Shown in pieces: positions 1 to 7,264 of a stretch of 30,238 nt of DNA; the stretch's first letter is position 1; each line of letters starts with the position of its first letter. Source of the stretch: an uncultured Bacteroidales bacterium (GTDB lineage Bacteria; Bacteroidota; Bacteroidia; Bacteroidales; Bacteroidaceae); contig CALDKD010000088.1 of NCBI GenBank assembly GCA_937898885.1, positions 1 to 30,238 of the forward strand, in the 5' to 3' direction. A program made the position numbers and the translations under genes. The notes beneath the pieces are model-generated. The model had not been told where the DNA came from and searched no databases. It saw only the letters and a list, made by a program, of their open reading frames with translations.

Positions 1-115
1 TATATAAGTACCGGTTGCGATTTGTTTGATGTCATTCCCCGATCAGCCTTCTGACTGCGGCCCCGAGTCAATAGCCTCTGGCTGCTGGCAAGTGATTGTG
101 AGCCGGCGGTTGTCT

Positions 116-967
116 TTACGCCTTGCTCTGCGGTGAGTCCGGGGCAAGCATCATAAGCTCTATCTTGTTGCCGTCGGGGTCGTTTATCCAGGCCTGCCAG
201 TTGTGGTCGGCGGCGGTCTTCGGCTCCTGCGCAATCTCCACGCCTATTGACCTCAGGCGCTCCACATCCTCAAGCAGGTTGTCTGTCTCAAGGCACAGGT
301 GGTTGAAGCCACGGGAGTTCCAGCCTATGTTGGGGTTCTCGCCCTGACCGTCCGGAATAAGCTCCAGATATACGCCATCGGCAATGCGCACATAGTAGAG
401 CCAGGGCTTGCCCTCGTCGTTGCTCTGTATGCCCACGAGCCTCATTCCCAGCTGGTCACAATAGAAGTGGAGCGATGCCTTGATGTCCTTGCAGACGAAG
501 CAGGCGTGGCCTATGCCTATGTAGCCCTCGCGTCCGAACTCGTAAGGTGCCTCGTTGCTCTGCATCTGCACCGACTCGGGTACATATTCCTGAAGCTCAA
601 TGCCGTTGCCGTCGGGGTCGTACAGCCACAGGTTCTTGTTAAGGCTCTTCTCAATCTCCGGCTCGGGACTCTTGATGTATCCCTTCCGGTATATCTCTTG
701 CAGTGTCCTGCGGATGTCGCCAACTGTTACGCACAGGTGGTTGTAGCCGGTCTTGGTGAAGTCGAAGGCATAGTCGCGGTCGTTCTGGGCATCGTAGAAG
801 AGCTCCAGGAAATGGCCTTTGCAAATCTTTATGTATATAATCCAGGGGTCACCGTTGTCGTGATGAAGCTCAAACACTTTCGTCCATCCGAACACATTCT
901 GGAAAAACTCTACTGTCTTGTCCATATCCAATGGATTCAAGGCTATGTGCGCTATGTCCTTTATCAT
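116..967 (-). CDS. Two-domain VOC (glyoxalase/bleomycin-resistance fold) protein
   Basis: The 283-residue protein is two tandem vicinal-oxygen-chelate modules, about residues 1-130 and 148-275. Each module keeps the usual four metal-ligand positions: H7, E55, H77 and E124 in the first, H154, E202, H223 and E270 in the second. Both modules end in the family signature DPDGN followed by IEL. VOC proteins bind a divalent metal and include lyases, dioxygenases and resistance proteins; the sequence does not show which substrate is used, so no reaction is assigned. There is no signal peptide, so it is probably cytoplasmic. It is divergent from the DUF1963 gene at 1073. A decayed second copy lies at 12683-12860. 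The 16-base stretch coding DPDGN in module 2 (167-182) is repeated exactly in module 1 (605-620), which matters for how that copy decayed. Family assignment is firm; function is unknown. Confidence 0.9.
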   Translation of the reverse strand: MIKDIAHIALNPLDMDKTVEFFQNVFGWTKVFELHHDNGDPWIIYIKICKGHFLELFYDAQNDRDYAFDFTKTGYNHLCVTVGDIRRTLQEIYRKGYIKSPEPEIEKSLNKNLWLYDPDGNGIELQEYVPESVQMQSNEAPYEFGREGYIGIGHACFVCKDIKASLHFYCDQLGMRLVGIQSNDEGKPWLYYVRIADGVYLELIPDGQGENPNIGWNSRGFNHLCLETDNLLEDVERLRSIGVEIAQEPKTAADHNWQAWINDPDGNKIELMMLAPDSPQSKA

Positions 968-993
968 TTTCGTGCTGTTTTGATTAGTACTTG

Positions 994-1001
994 CAAAGTA
1001 A
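994..1001 (-). promoter_or_regulatory. Candidate -7 box for the VOC gene
   Basis: On the minus strand TTACTTTG, followed by C, lies 26 bases upstream of the VOC start. It differs at one position from the Bacteroidota TAnnTTTG consensus. No convincing -33 box is seen. The same sequence is preserved in the duplicated copy near 12890. Confidence 0.4.
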
Positions 1002-1072
1002 GCGATATTTGCGACAATTTTGAAAGTTTTATGTAAATTAGCGGAAAATACTTTTCTGTTATCTGAATTTGT

Positions 1073-1711
1073 ATGTATTCAATAAAACTCTTGTTCTCAA
1101 AAACTACTGAGTCATTGCAGGGGCGCAGCAAGTGGTGGGGCGCTCCCGACCTGCCTGCAGGGTCGCCGTATCCTGTGGTGCATTGCGCAGACGGTGATGA
1201 TGAGTGGGACGAGCCGCTTACTTTCCTGTGCCAGATAAGGTGCCAGGACATTGCGGCTCTTGACCCTGACGGCCTGCTGCCTCACGAGGGAATGCTCTAT
1301 TTCTTTGCCGCGGTGGATTATTTCCTCGGACTGGACTGCCCGCTGGAGACACCTATCGGGCCGTGGCCGGAGCAGGTGGTGCGCGTGATGTACAGCCCCA
1401 CGTGCGAGGGGCTTGAGCCTTATGAGATGCATTGGGACGAGAGTGGCGAATCTGTGTTTATGCCTGCGGAGAAGCTGACGTTTGAGGCTTGTGGCGCCTG
1501 CGACGAGGGATTCAAGCTGCTTGGCAGGCCTTATCTTATAGAGATTAATGAGGAATATGATGACGATTATGTCTCTTTGCTCCAGATTGATGAGAATGAA
1601 GACTGGGGCCTTCGCTTTTATGATTGCGGTATGCTGTTCCTGCTCATTCGTAAATCGCAACTGCTCGGACGCGACTGGCAGCGGACGCAAGGCTGCCTGT
1701 ATTCCTGCTGA
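1073..1711 (+). CDS. DUF1963 (YwqG-like) protein
   Basis: The 212-residue protein has the layout of the DUF1963/YwqG family: an N-terminal SKWWGAPDLP motif (residues 19-28), a LTFLCQI strand, a central GMLYFF strand and a C-terminal tail with GMLFLLIRK near residue 190. The biochemical role of this family is not known; YwqG itself sits in a Bacillus locus that also holds a toxin and its immunity protein. No signal peptide or membrane segment is visible, and the protein is acidic. The ATG at 1073 gives a normal family length. It is the first gene of a rightward trio with 1734 and 2391. The family call is good; any link to toxin immunity is only suggested by context. Confidence 0.75.
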   Translation: MYSIKLLFSKTTESLQGRSKWWGAPDLPAGSPYPVVHCADGDDEWDEPLTFLCQIRCQDIAALDPDGLLPHEGMLYFFAAVDYFLGLDCPLETPIGPWPEQVVRVMYSPTCEGLEPYEMHWDESGESVFMPAEKLTFEACGACDEGFKLLGRPYLIEINEEYDDDYVSLLQIDENEDWGLRFYDCGMLFLLIRKSQLLGRDWQRTQGCLYSC

Positions 1712-1733
1712 CAACTTAACGGATGAGGAGATT

Positions 1734-2378
1734 ATGGATAACCTTAAGAGACTTGGCAATGTTTTTGCCACAATGGTTGAGAACAGCAATACCTACGGTT
1801 CAACCTGGAAGAATATCCAGCTGGGGCATCAGGCGTTTGCCTTGATGCGCGACAGCCTGCCGTTGCGCGTTGAGGGCGAGCTGACGCCATATACCCGTAT
1901 TATGCTGCTGAACAAGATGATGAACTGTATGCCTGAAAGGGACTGCGCAAGGTTCCAGAAAGAGGTGAAGGAGTATCAGCAGAGTCTGTTCGCATTGATG
2001 AGCGATGATGATTTTGCTGAGGATATGGATATGGATGGGTTCTCGGGCGCTCCGGAGAAGTATGTGAGGGAGTATTCCTTGCAGGACCATAAGGAGAGCC
2101 TGCAGAGAACGCTGGATTATCTGAATCCGAAACTGTCAATGGAGAAGTGGTGCGACAAGTATGACGTAAACCTGAAGTTCGATCCTGTGGAACGCTCGGA
2201 GGAGTGGGAGAGATACATCTATAAGGTAGAGGAGGAATGCGACAGGCTGCTCAAGAATGAGCGCAAAGGGATGGGCTACTGCTACTCATACTGGAGCACA
2301 AAGAAGGCGGTTCTGGCAAAATACGGTATAGAGTGGAACAGCCCTTCGGTTATGAATCCGCGTGTCATGTTTGACTAA
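1734..2378 (+). CDS. Hypothetical protein, acidic, helix-rich
   Basis: I do not recognise a family. The ATG at 1734 is preceded by GAGGAG seven bases upstream, an unusually good ribosome-binding site for Bacteroidota, and it starts 22 bases after the DUF1963 stop. The reading frame stays open upstream but only by overlapping the DUF1963 gene, so the later start is preferred. The product is 214 residues, mostly charged helix, with a run of D/M/E residues in the middle (MSDDDFAEDMDMDG) and a Tyr/Trp-rich C-terminal part (GYCYSYWSTKKAVLAKYG). No signal peptide or membrane segment is seen. The final segment, KAVLAKYGIEWNSPSVMNP, resembles tails seen in small cytoplasmic proteins of polymorphic-toxin loci, but this is an impression, not a match. 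It probably shares a transcript with its two neighbours. Confidence 0.7.
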   Translation: MDNLKRLGNVFATMVENSNTYGSTWKNIQLGHQAFALMRDSLPLRVEGELTPYTRIMLLNKMMNCMPERDCARFQKEVKEYQQSLFALMSDDDFAEDMDMDGFSGAPEKYVREYSLQDHKESLQRTLDYLNPKLSMEKWCDKYDVNLKFDPVERSEEWERYIYKVEEECDRLLKNERKGMGYCYSYWSTKKAVLAKYGIEWNSPSVMNPRVMFD

Positions 2379-2390
2379 ATTCTTTTGCTG

Positions 2391-2810
2391 ATGAATAATC
2401 ATTACGAGGAGGCTTTGAGGCTGCTTGCATCCAAGTCTGCCGCAGATGAGCAGCGGGTGCTGGATCTGCTTAAGGAAAGCATTGACGAGGGTTTTGTTGA
2501 CGCATACCCGTTGTATGCCCTTCTTTCGGCGTCGAATGACTGGAGCGCTCTTGTCATATGCCGTATGACACAGTTTCAGATTCTGCTGCGTGAGGGTATA
2601 AGTAAAGGCTGTCTGGAGCCTGTGGGGCACGACTCAGCCTGGTATTGGCTTGGTGTGGCTGGCGAGCATAACGACCCCACACCATTTCTGGATGACGATA
2701 TGGAAGGCTATTACGATCTGCTGATGACTGCGGTGGAGCAGGGTAATGATACTGCGCGTGATCTGATGATGGACATCTGGGAACCTGAGCAGGAGATTGA
2801 GGAAGACTGA
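2391..2810 (+). CDS. Sel1/TPR-like helical repeat protein
   Basis: The protein is 139 residues from the ATG at 2391; an in-frame TTG six bases earlier is a poorer start. The sequence alternates short helices in the style of Sel1-like repeats: ALRLLASKSA, VLDLLKESIDEGFVDAYPLYALL, then YYDLLMTAVEQGNDTARDLMMDIWEP. The last block, with A-EQGN--A and an acidic WEPEQEIEED end, is typical of Sel1-like proteins of Bacteroidales. Such proteins act as protein-binding scaffolds; no enzymatic residues are visible. It follows the 214-residue protein by 12 bases and is likely co-transcribed with it. The trio as a whole could be a small immunity-type locus, which is inference only. Confidence 0.65.
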   Translation: MNNHYEEALRLLASKSAADEQRVLDLLKESIDEGFVDAYPLYALLSASNDWSALVICRMTQFQILLREGISKGCLEPVGHDSAWYWLGVAGEHNDPTPFLDDDMEGYYDLLMTAVEQGNDTARDLMMDIWEPEQEIEED

Positions 2811-2829
2811 GCTGTTGCGAGAGTACCAT

Positions 2830-2910
2830 GCAGTCAGCGTTTTTCGCGTCAAGACCGCAGTCAGAGAGTGTAGCGTCAATGCCGCATTCAGAGGCTGTCT
2901 CAGGGGCTAG
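2830..2910 (+). repeat. 27-bp imperfect tandem repeat, three units
   Basis: Units begin at 2830, 2857 and 2884, exactly 27 bases apart. Each opens with GCAGTCAG or GCATTCAG. Unit 2 shares the exact 18-mer gcagtcagagagtgtagc with the array at 6627, and the end of unit 1 shares CAAGACC with it. The same 27-base spacing is found at both places, so this is one dispersed repeat family. The gene-free stretch 2811-3465 that holds it contains no credible coding sequence. Confidence 0.7.
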
Positions 2911-2974
2911 GCTCTACGAAGCCTACTCGCTTAACGGCTTCTACGAGAGACGCGCTGAGACAGTCTCTGACTGC
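2884..2974. repeat. Imperfect inverted repeat (large hairpin)
   Basis: Bases 2884-2905 pair with 2953-2974 at 19 of 22 positions. Inside them GAAGCC and GGCTTC form a further inner stem. The left arm is the third unit of the 27-bp array, so the repeat family is present in both orientations here. It lies downstream of the gene ending at 2810 and may be a transcript-end structure or a small palindromic repeat element. Confidence 0.6.
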
Positions 2975-2993
2975 TCCCGGGAAACACGGAAAA

Positions 2994-3266
2994 CTTACCG
3001 CGGTAAGGTGGTAAGGTGTTAAGGTCCCACAACTGGAAACACGCATCAATAGAAGGCCTGCACTGATTGTAAACATTAATTCTAGTGACAAGGAGGCCTC
3101 GCACATTGTGTTGCTCAAAAGGCCAATTTTATTTCTCTAGTTGGGTAGCAAAATTTATCCAACTGGCCAGCAAAAATCGGCCAGTTGTGAAAATATAGCG
3201 CAACAGGCCTTAACAAACTGAAAAATGTACGGATTATTCCGGACACCTTACCACCTTAACGCCTTA
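2994..3266. repeat. MITE-like island bounded by inverted 8-bp triplets
   Basis: The left edge has a perfect 14-base palindrome CTTACCGCGGTAAG (2994-3007) running into three 8-bp units TAAGGTGG, TAAGGTGT, TAAGGTCC (3004-3027). The right edge has the same kind of triplet inverted (3243-3266). Between them is an AT-rich segment holding a perfect 9-bp hairpin, CAACTGGCC at 3160-3168 with GGCCAGTTG at 3179-3187. No open frame of note lies inside. The shape is that of a small non-autonomous element or a dispersed palindromic repeat, but no target-site duplication was identified. Confidence 0.5.
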
Positions 3267-3465
3267 CTTCAGTCTGTACATGGTAATTTAGCGGTACTTT
3301 GTGAAGATTGTTATTCTCTTCTTGACTTTCCTGCCGATGGCTTGCAATTTGAATGTTTTTGCGTAATGCTACTAAAGCTGTTTCCGAATTTTCATGCCGC
3401 GAATACCTTCATTATTTGAAAATAATCATAACTTAGCATTTTTCATTATAAAATCATAGCTCGTT

Positions 3466-6400
3466 ATGAAGAGACTACTTTTGCTACTCACTGCACTGCT
3501 CACATTGGCAGGCTGTACAAAACCCGAAGATCCTATAGGGGGTGGCGATGACGGCCCCGGAAAGAAAGAGGAAAAGTTGAGCGTATCGGTTACTGAGCTG
3601 CGTTTCACCGCCTCGGGCGGCGTGCAGACGTTCACCGTCACCACCACAGACAAGAACTGGAGCGCCGGCACCTACTATAACTTTCTGACTTGCTCCTACA
3701 GTGGCAACACCGTAACGGTGACCGCAGAGCCGAACACCAGGGCCGAGGAGCGGAAGGGCAAGATTCTTGTCACTGCCGGTGATGAGAGCTGCGAGATCCC
3801 CGTCATCCAGGAGGCCAGAGGCGGCGGAACTGGTGATGGCGATAATCCTGCCGGTACGGCCGATGGCTATAACCCTTATCCCGAATATGACTTTGTGGTG
3901 TGCGACAACACATTGTTCATGCGTGACACTGTGGCTCAGAATATCACCTCGCTTGACTTGGAGCACACCACATTCTACCTGTCGCTGAGCACTCCGCCGG
4001 AGTTCATCCCTCAGCCGGGTGAGACATACATCATTAACAACCGGTTCGACCTCTTCCCCGACGGCGCACTGCTCTGCGTTCAGAATGTGCAGCAGACCAG
4101 CGAAGGCTACCGTGTGTTCTATAACGAGCGCGTAGGGCTGACGAGCGCGTTCAAGAGTCTCCACATTGACGAGCAGGACATCGATGTCAGCTCCAGCATC
4201 AAGCAGATTCTTGACGGTAACGGCAATGAGTTGCCATTCACACGCACGAGGGCCGTGAGTACGGACCAATGGACCATCACCGTACCTGAAGTAGGCTGGG
4301 ATATAGGCAAAGGCTGGGAGATGACCCCGAAAATCACGCTCGACAACACCTTGCGCGTGCAGCTTATCATGGATGACTGGCGTATCTCCACGCTCGATTT
4401 GAAGTACGATGTGAATGCCTCTCTGGGAGCCGACATCGCCATCAGCGGCGAGAAGGACATTCTCACCTTCCACCACAAGCTGCTCACCATCGTCTGCGGA
4501 GCCATCCCGGTAGGCCCCATCCTCATCACTCCAAACATCGACATCTTCGCCCACTTCACAGCCCAGGGCACCGTCTCCTTTGAAGGCTCGGTGACCTACA
4601 AGACCGGCATGGTGGCCACCGCCCACTACGACGAGATCAGCTACCTGAGCGGCGACGTGCAGAAGAAGGACGGAGACAAGCTTGAGTATTCCATAGGCCC
4701 GAAAATTGGCGGCACGTTCCAGTATGGATTGAATTTCGGCCCTGCCATCGGCATTTACGGGGCCGTGCTGGAGGTGGGTATCGGTCTGTCAACGTCCTTG
4801 TCCGAAGAGCTGACCCATAAGCTGAACATTGCCGATCCTATGACGTGGGGTTATTACGGCGGCTGGGGCCAGGCACTGCAGGAGGGCGAATACTCAATGT
4901 CGTTCGTACTGGGAGGCGACGTGTTCCTGACAGGCATGGGTTTCCCGCTGTCATACACGTTCAAGGACGTCAAGTTCCCGTTGGAGAGCCGTAACCTGAT
5001 ACCCACCGTGTCAAAGGAATACCGCTGTGACGTCAACGGCAAGGACATCACCTTCTACACCTGGATAAAGAACAAGTCTCTGTTCTACCCAGATCTCTTT
5101 CTTGATGTAGGCGACGGCGAGCGCTATCCCTTCGACCTTGATGCCGGCAAGATAGCCGAGCTGGAAAACGGTGCCGACTCTGTGAAGATCACCGCAAGGG
5201 TGAGCATAGAAGCCGACCGTATAGACCAGTTCAACGTCACAGCCATCTACCGCGATGTAGAGGCCATGTTGCGTCATTTCCGCTACGGCACCATGGTGCT
5301 GGTTGACGAGGACGAGCAGTATGCCATGGAGCAGATTCTAGCCGACATCTACGCCTGCCGCGGTGGCGACTGGGACGGCTGCGAGTGGACCACTGCCAGC
5401 TATGGCGTGGCCAACCTGGAGGAAATCAGACTGTGGTCCGGAAGCACCGAGGGCAGTCGTCACTATGAGATTGTCATCCCTGAAGAGTGGCCGCTGGGCG
5501 ATAACCTCTATGTGGGCAACCATAGCAGCAAGGTGAAGAACTTCAGTTGGGAACTTGACTACGAGGGCGATACCCACTTCTCCAGGGTGGAGATTGATGA
5601 CCCGAACTGCAGATCTGCTTTCGTAGGCCCTGACTGCGATGTCTTCATACAGCACACCAAGTGCGAACGCCCCGGCATCATTTATCCCAAGCATGTGAAG
5701 ACCTTGGACGTCTCGGGCAGCAACATCACCGGTTTCGACATGAGCATATTGATGACCGGCAAAGAGTTCAAGCCCAAGGAGGTGATTCTGGACGACTGCC
5801 CGTTGCTTGAATATATTGCACTGGGACGCAGCGATGATAGAGAGAGGCTAACCGACCTTCCGCACGTCTCGGCCAAGAACTGCCCCAAGCTTACTTCCGT
5901 CAGCGTGAGCCTGGCCGAGGGCAACAGCAAGCTCTTCGACGACATCGAGATGGCTGGCGGCACCCTGTCGCTCCACGATGTCACAGGGCTCTCCGACATC
6001 AATCTGAAAACGAAATGTGAGTACGTCCGTATCACATCAACCCAGTTCAACAACTTCACTGCCACTGGGCTGAGCACGCTGAAGCATGTCTATTTCCACA
6101 AAAACACTTACCAGACGGCCATCTTCTCCTATCTGCCCGCTCTCCAGGATGTGGACTTGACACGTAACGTGTGCGAACAGATTTCCGTCACCCAGTGCAA
6201 TGCACTTGAGAAAATTCAGATTGACAACTACGGGGAAGGGTCCTATCGCGTAGGGGCCCTGTCCGTCACCAACTGCAGCTCGTTGAAGAAACTCTACTGC
6301 CCCAACATCGGCATGTCGTCGTTCGAAGCCTCCGGGCTGCCGGTCATCGAGGAACTGTATTGCAACTACAACACGAACCTCACGGGCCTGATGCTGCCTG

Positions 6401-6552
6401 TCTTCGACCAGATGTTCAAAGCCGGCTACAAGCCTAGCTACGACATCCGCTACGAATACGAGTGGGAGGAGTTGAAGAAAGACAACGGCTACGGCTACTA
6501 CTACCCGGGCGAGCCAGAACGTGGCTATCACCGCTACGAAGAGGATTACTGA
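3466..6552 (+). CDS. Large lipoprotein with BACON domain and leucine-rich repeats
   Basis: The 1028-residue protein starts with a lipoprotein signal peptide with lipobox LAGC (lipidated C17), followed by a Gly/Asp-rich linker. Residues about 38-117 form a BACON domain (SVTELRFTASGG, then NWSAG, closing with IPVIQEA). Residues about 150-560 are beta-rich with no family I can name. The C-terminal third (about 700-990) is an irregular leucine-rich repeat region of the BspA-like kind, with units such as LDVSGSNITGFD, CPLLEYIALG, NCPKLTSVSVS and NCSSLKKLYCPN. Such proteins are surface or periplasm-facing in Bacteroidales and bind glycans or host and protein partners. It ends in a Tyr-rich acidic tail. 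The gene stands alone: a strong terminator follows, and repeat islands flank it. Function is inferred only as surface binding. Confidence 0.85.
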   Translation: MKRLLLLLTALLTLAGCTKPEDPIGGGDDGPGKKEEKLSVSVTELRFTASGGVQTFTVTTTDKNWSAGTYYNFLTCSYSGNTVTVTAEPNTRAEERKGKILVTAGDESCEIPVIQEARGGGTGDGDNPAGTADGYNPYPEYDFVVCDNTLFMRDTVAQNITSLDLEHTTFYLSLSTPPEFIPQPGETYIINNRFDLFPDGALLCVQNVQQTSEGYRVFYNERVGLTSAFKSLHIDEQDIDVSSSIKQILDGNGNELPFTRTRAVSTDQWTITVPEVGWDIGKGWEMTPKITLDNTLRVQLIMDDWRISTLDLKYDVNASLGADIAISGEKDILTFHHKLLTIVCGAIPVGPILITPNIDIFAHFTAQGTVSFEGSVTYKTGMVATAHYDEISYLSGDVQKKDGDKLEYSIGPKIGGTFQYGLNFGPAIGIYGAVLEVGIGLSTSLSEELTHKLNIADPMTWGYYGGWGQALQEGEYSMSFVLGGDVFLTGMGFPLSYTFKDVKFPLESRNLIPTVSKEYRCDVNGKDITFYTWIKNKSLFYPDLFLDVGDGERYPFDLDAGKIAELENGADSVKITARVSIEADRIDQFNVTAIYRDVEAMLRHFRYGTMVLVDEDEQYAMEQILADIYACRGGDWDGCEWTTASYGVANLEEIRLWSGSTEGSRHYEIVIPEEWPLGDNLYVGNHSSKVKNFSWELDYEGDTHFSRVEIDDPNCRSAFVGPDCDVFIQHTKCERPGIIYPKHVKTLDVSGSNITGFDMSILMTGKEFKPKEVILDDCPLLEYIALGRSDDRERLTDLPHVSAKNCPKLTSVSVSLAEGNSKLFDDIEMAGGTLSLHDVTGLSDINLKTKCEYVRITSTQFNNFTATGLSTLKHVYFHKNTYQTAIFSYLPALQDVDLTRNVCEQISVTQCNALEKIQIDNYGEGSYRVGALSVTNCSSLKKLYCPNIGMSSFEASGLPVIEELYCNYNTNLTGLMLPVFDQMFKAGYKPSYDIRYEYEWEELKKDNGYGYYYPGEPERGYHRYEEDY

Positions 6553-6570
6553 TAGCTACGGCAATTACTA

Positions 6571-6615
6571 AAACGTTCCCGACCTCAATCTATCAGGTCG
6601 GGAACGTTTTTTTTT
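6571..6615 (+). terminator. Rho-independent terminator
   Basis: AAACGTTCCCGACCT (6571-6585) pairs perfectly with AGGTCGGGAACGTTT (6595-6609) across a nine-base loop and runs into a nine-base T tract. It begins 19 bases after the lipoprotein stop codon. This is the clearest intrinsic terminator in the window. Confidence 0.95.
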
Positions 6616-6626
6616 GCGGCGATGCA

Positions 6627-6672
6627 GCAGTCAGAGAGTGTAGCAGCAAGACCGCAGTCAGAGACTGCCCTG
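6627..6672 (+). repeat. 27-bp repeat, second location
   Basis: Two units begin at 6627 and 6654, 27 bases apart. The first 18 bases equal 2857-2874, and CAAGACCGCAGTCAGAGA at 6647-6664 equals 2850-2867. The lipoprotein gene is therefore bracketed by copies of one repeat family in the same orientation. Confidence 0.7.
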
Positions 6673-6775
6673 TAACTATTTTTTATAATGCTGCTGGTCC
6701 GCTTGTCGCTTTGAGCGACAATCAGGATCGGCAGATTCCTCAATTTCCTGCCGTCAGTAACCTCCTTCCGCACCA

Positions 6776-6828
6776 TTCACCCAGTTGGGTGAACGAGAGT
6801 GAACGCGGGTGAACGAAAGTGAATGAAT
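6776..6828 (+). repeat. 8-bp palindrome plus four 10-bp tandem units
   Basis: TTCACCCA-gt-TGGGTGAA (6776-6793) is a perfect inverted repeat. It overlaps four 10-base units, GTGAACGAGA, GTGAACGCGG, GTGAACGAAA and GTGAATGAAT (6789-6828). The 10-base spacing is about one helical turn, so all copies would face the same side of the DNA. Confidence 0.6.
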
Positions 6829-6980
6829 TGGGGGACACAGAGTGAATGAGAGGGGCGTTTTGCGTTGAGGCCTCAAGTGAGTTTGTTTGTGGCCTCAACT
6901 GAACTCGTTTGAGGCCTCAACGCAAAACGGCTGAGGCCTCGTCTGGACGCGTGAGTGAATTGGGGGATTCAGAGTGAATG
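6819..6980. repeat. Direct repeats flanking a 21-bp perfect hairpin
   Basis: Two 30-bp direct repeats (6819-6848 and 6951-6980, 27 of 30 identical) flank a perfect 21-bp inverted repeat (6856-6876 with 6909-6929). Each arm contains the palindrome TTGAGGCCTCAA, and GGCCTC recurs in the loop and again at 6934-6939. A further five base pairs (GAGTT with AACTC) can form inside. The rest of the gene-free stretch 6553-7264 shows no credible gene. Confidence 0.65.
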
Positions 6981-7264
6981 CTTGCGGATGGTTTGATGGT
7001 GGCTTTGTGCGCATACACCTTATTATATATAGGGCGCTATTCACTATCAAAGGTGTGGCAGAGATGATTGATCAGACTGCTATGAAGCGGCACTGCGGTA
7101 AATTTGTAAGTATTTATGTTTTTCTGCTGCGGGGTGTGTATTCAATGTCCCTTAAACCTTAAATCGTTATGTCTCTCAGGTTTTGGGGTCCAAATGCGCA
7201 CGTGCGTTGTCGTTGTGGCGGATTGCGTGACTATTGGAGACGGATTATGTTGGGAAGGGTGGGC

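Noticed and set aside
3484..4626. A 380-residue leftward frame inside the BACON lipoprotein gene
   Set aside because: Reverse-strand shadow of a GC-rich real gene; no domain or start signal.
6974..7162. A 62-residue frame and a TAAATTTG box at 7099 in the gene-free stretch
   Set aside because: The box is downstream of the frame's start, and no coherent gene follows it before the convergent M13 gene ends.
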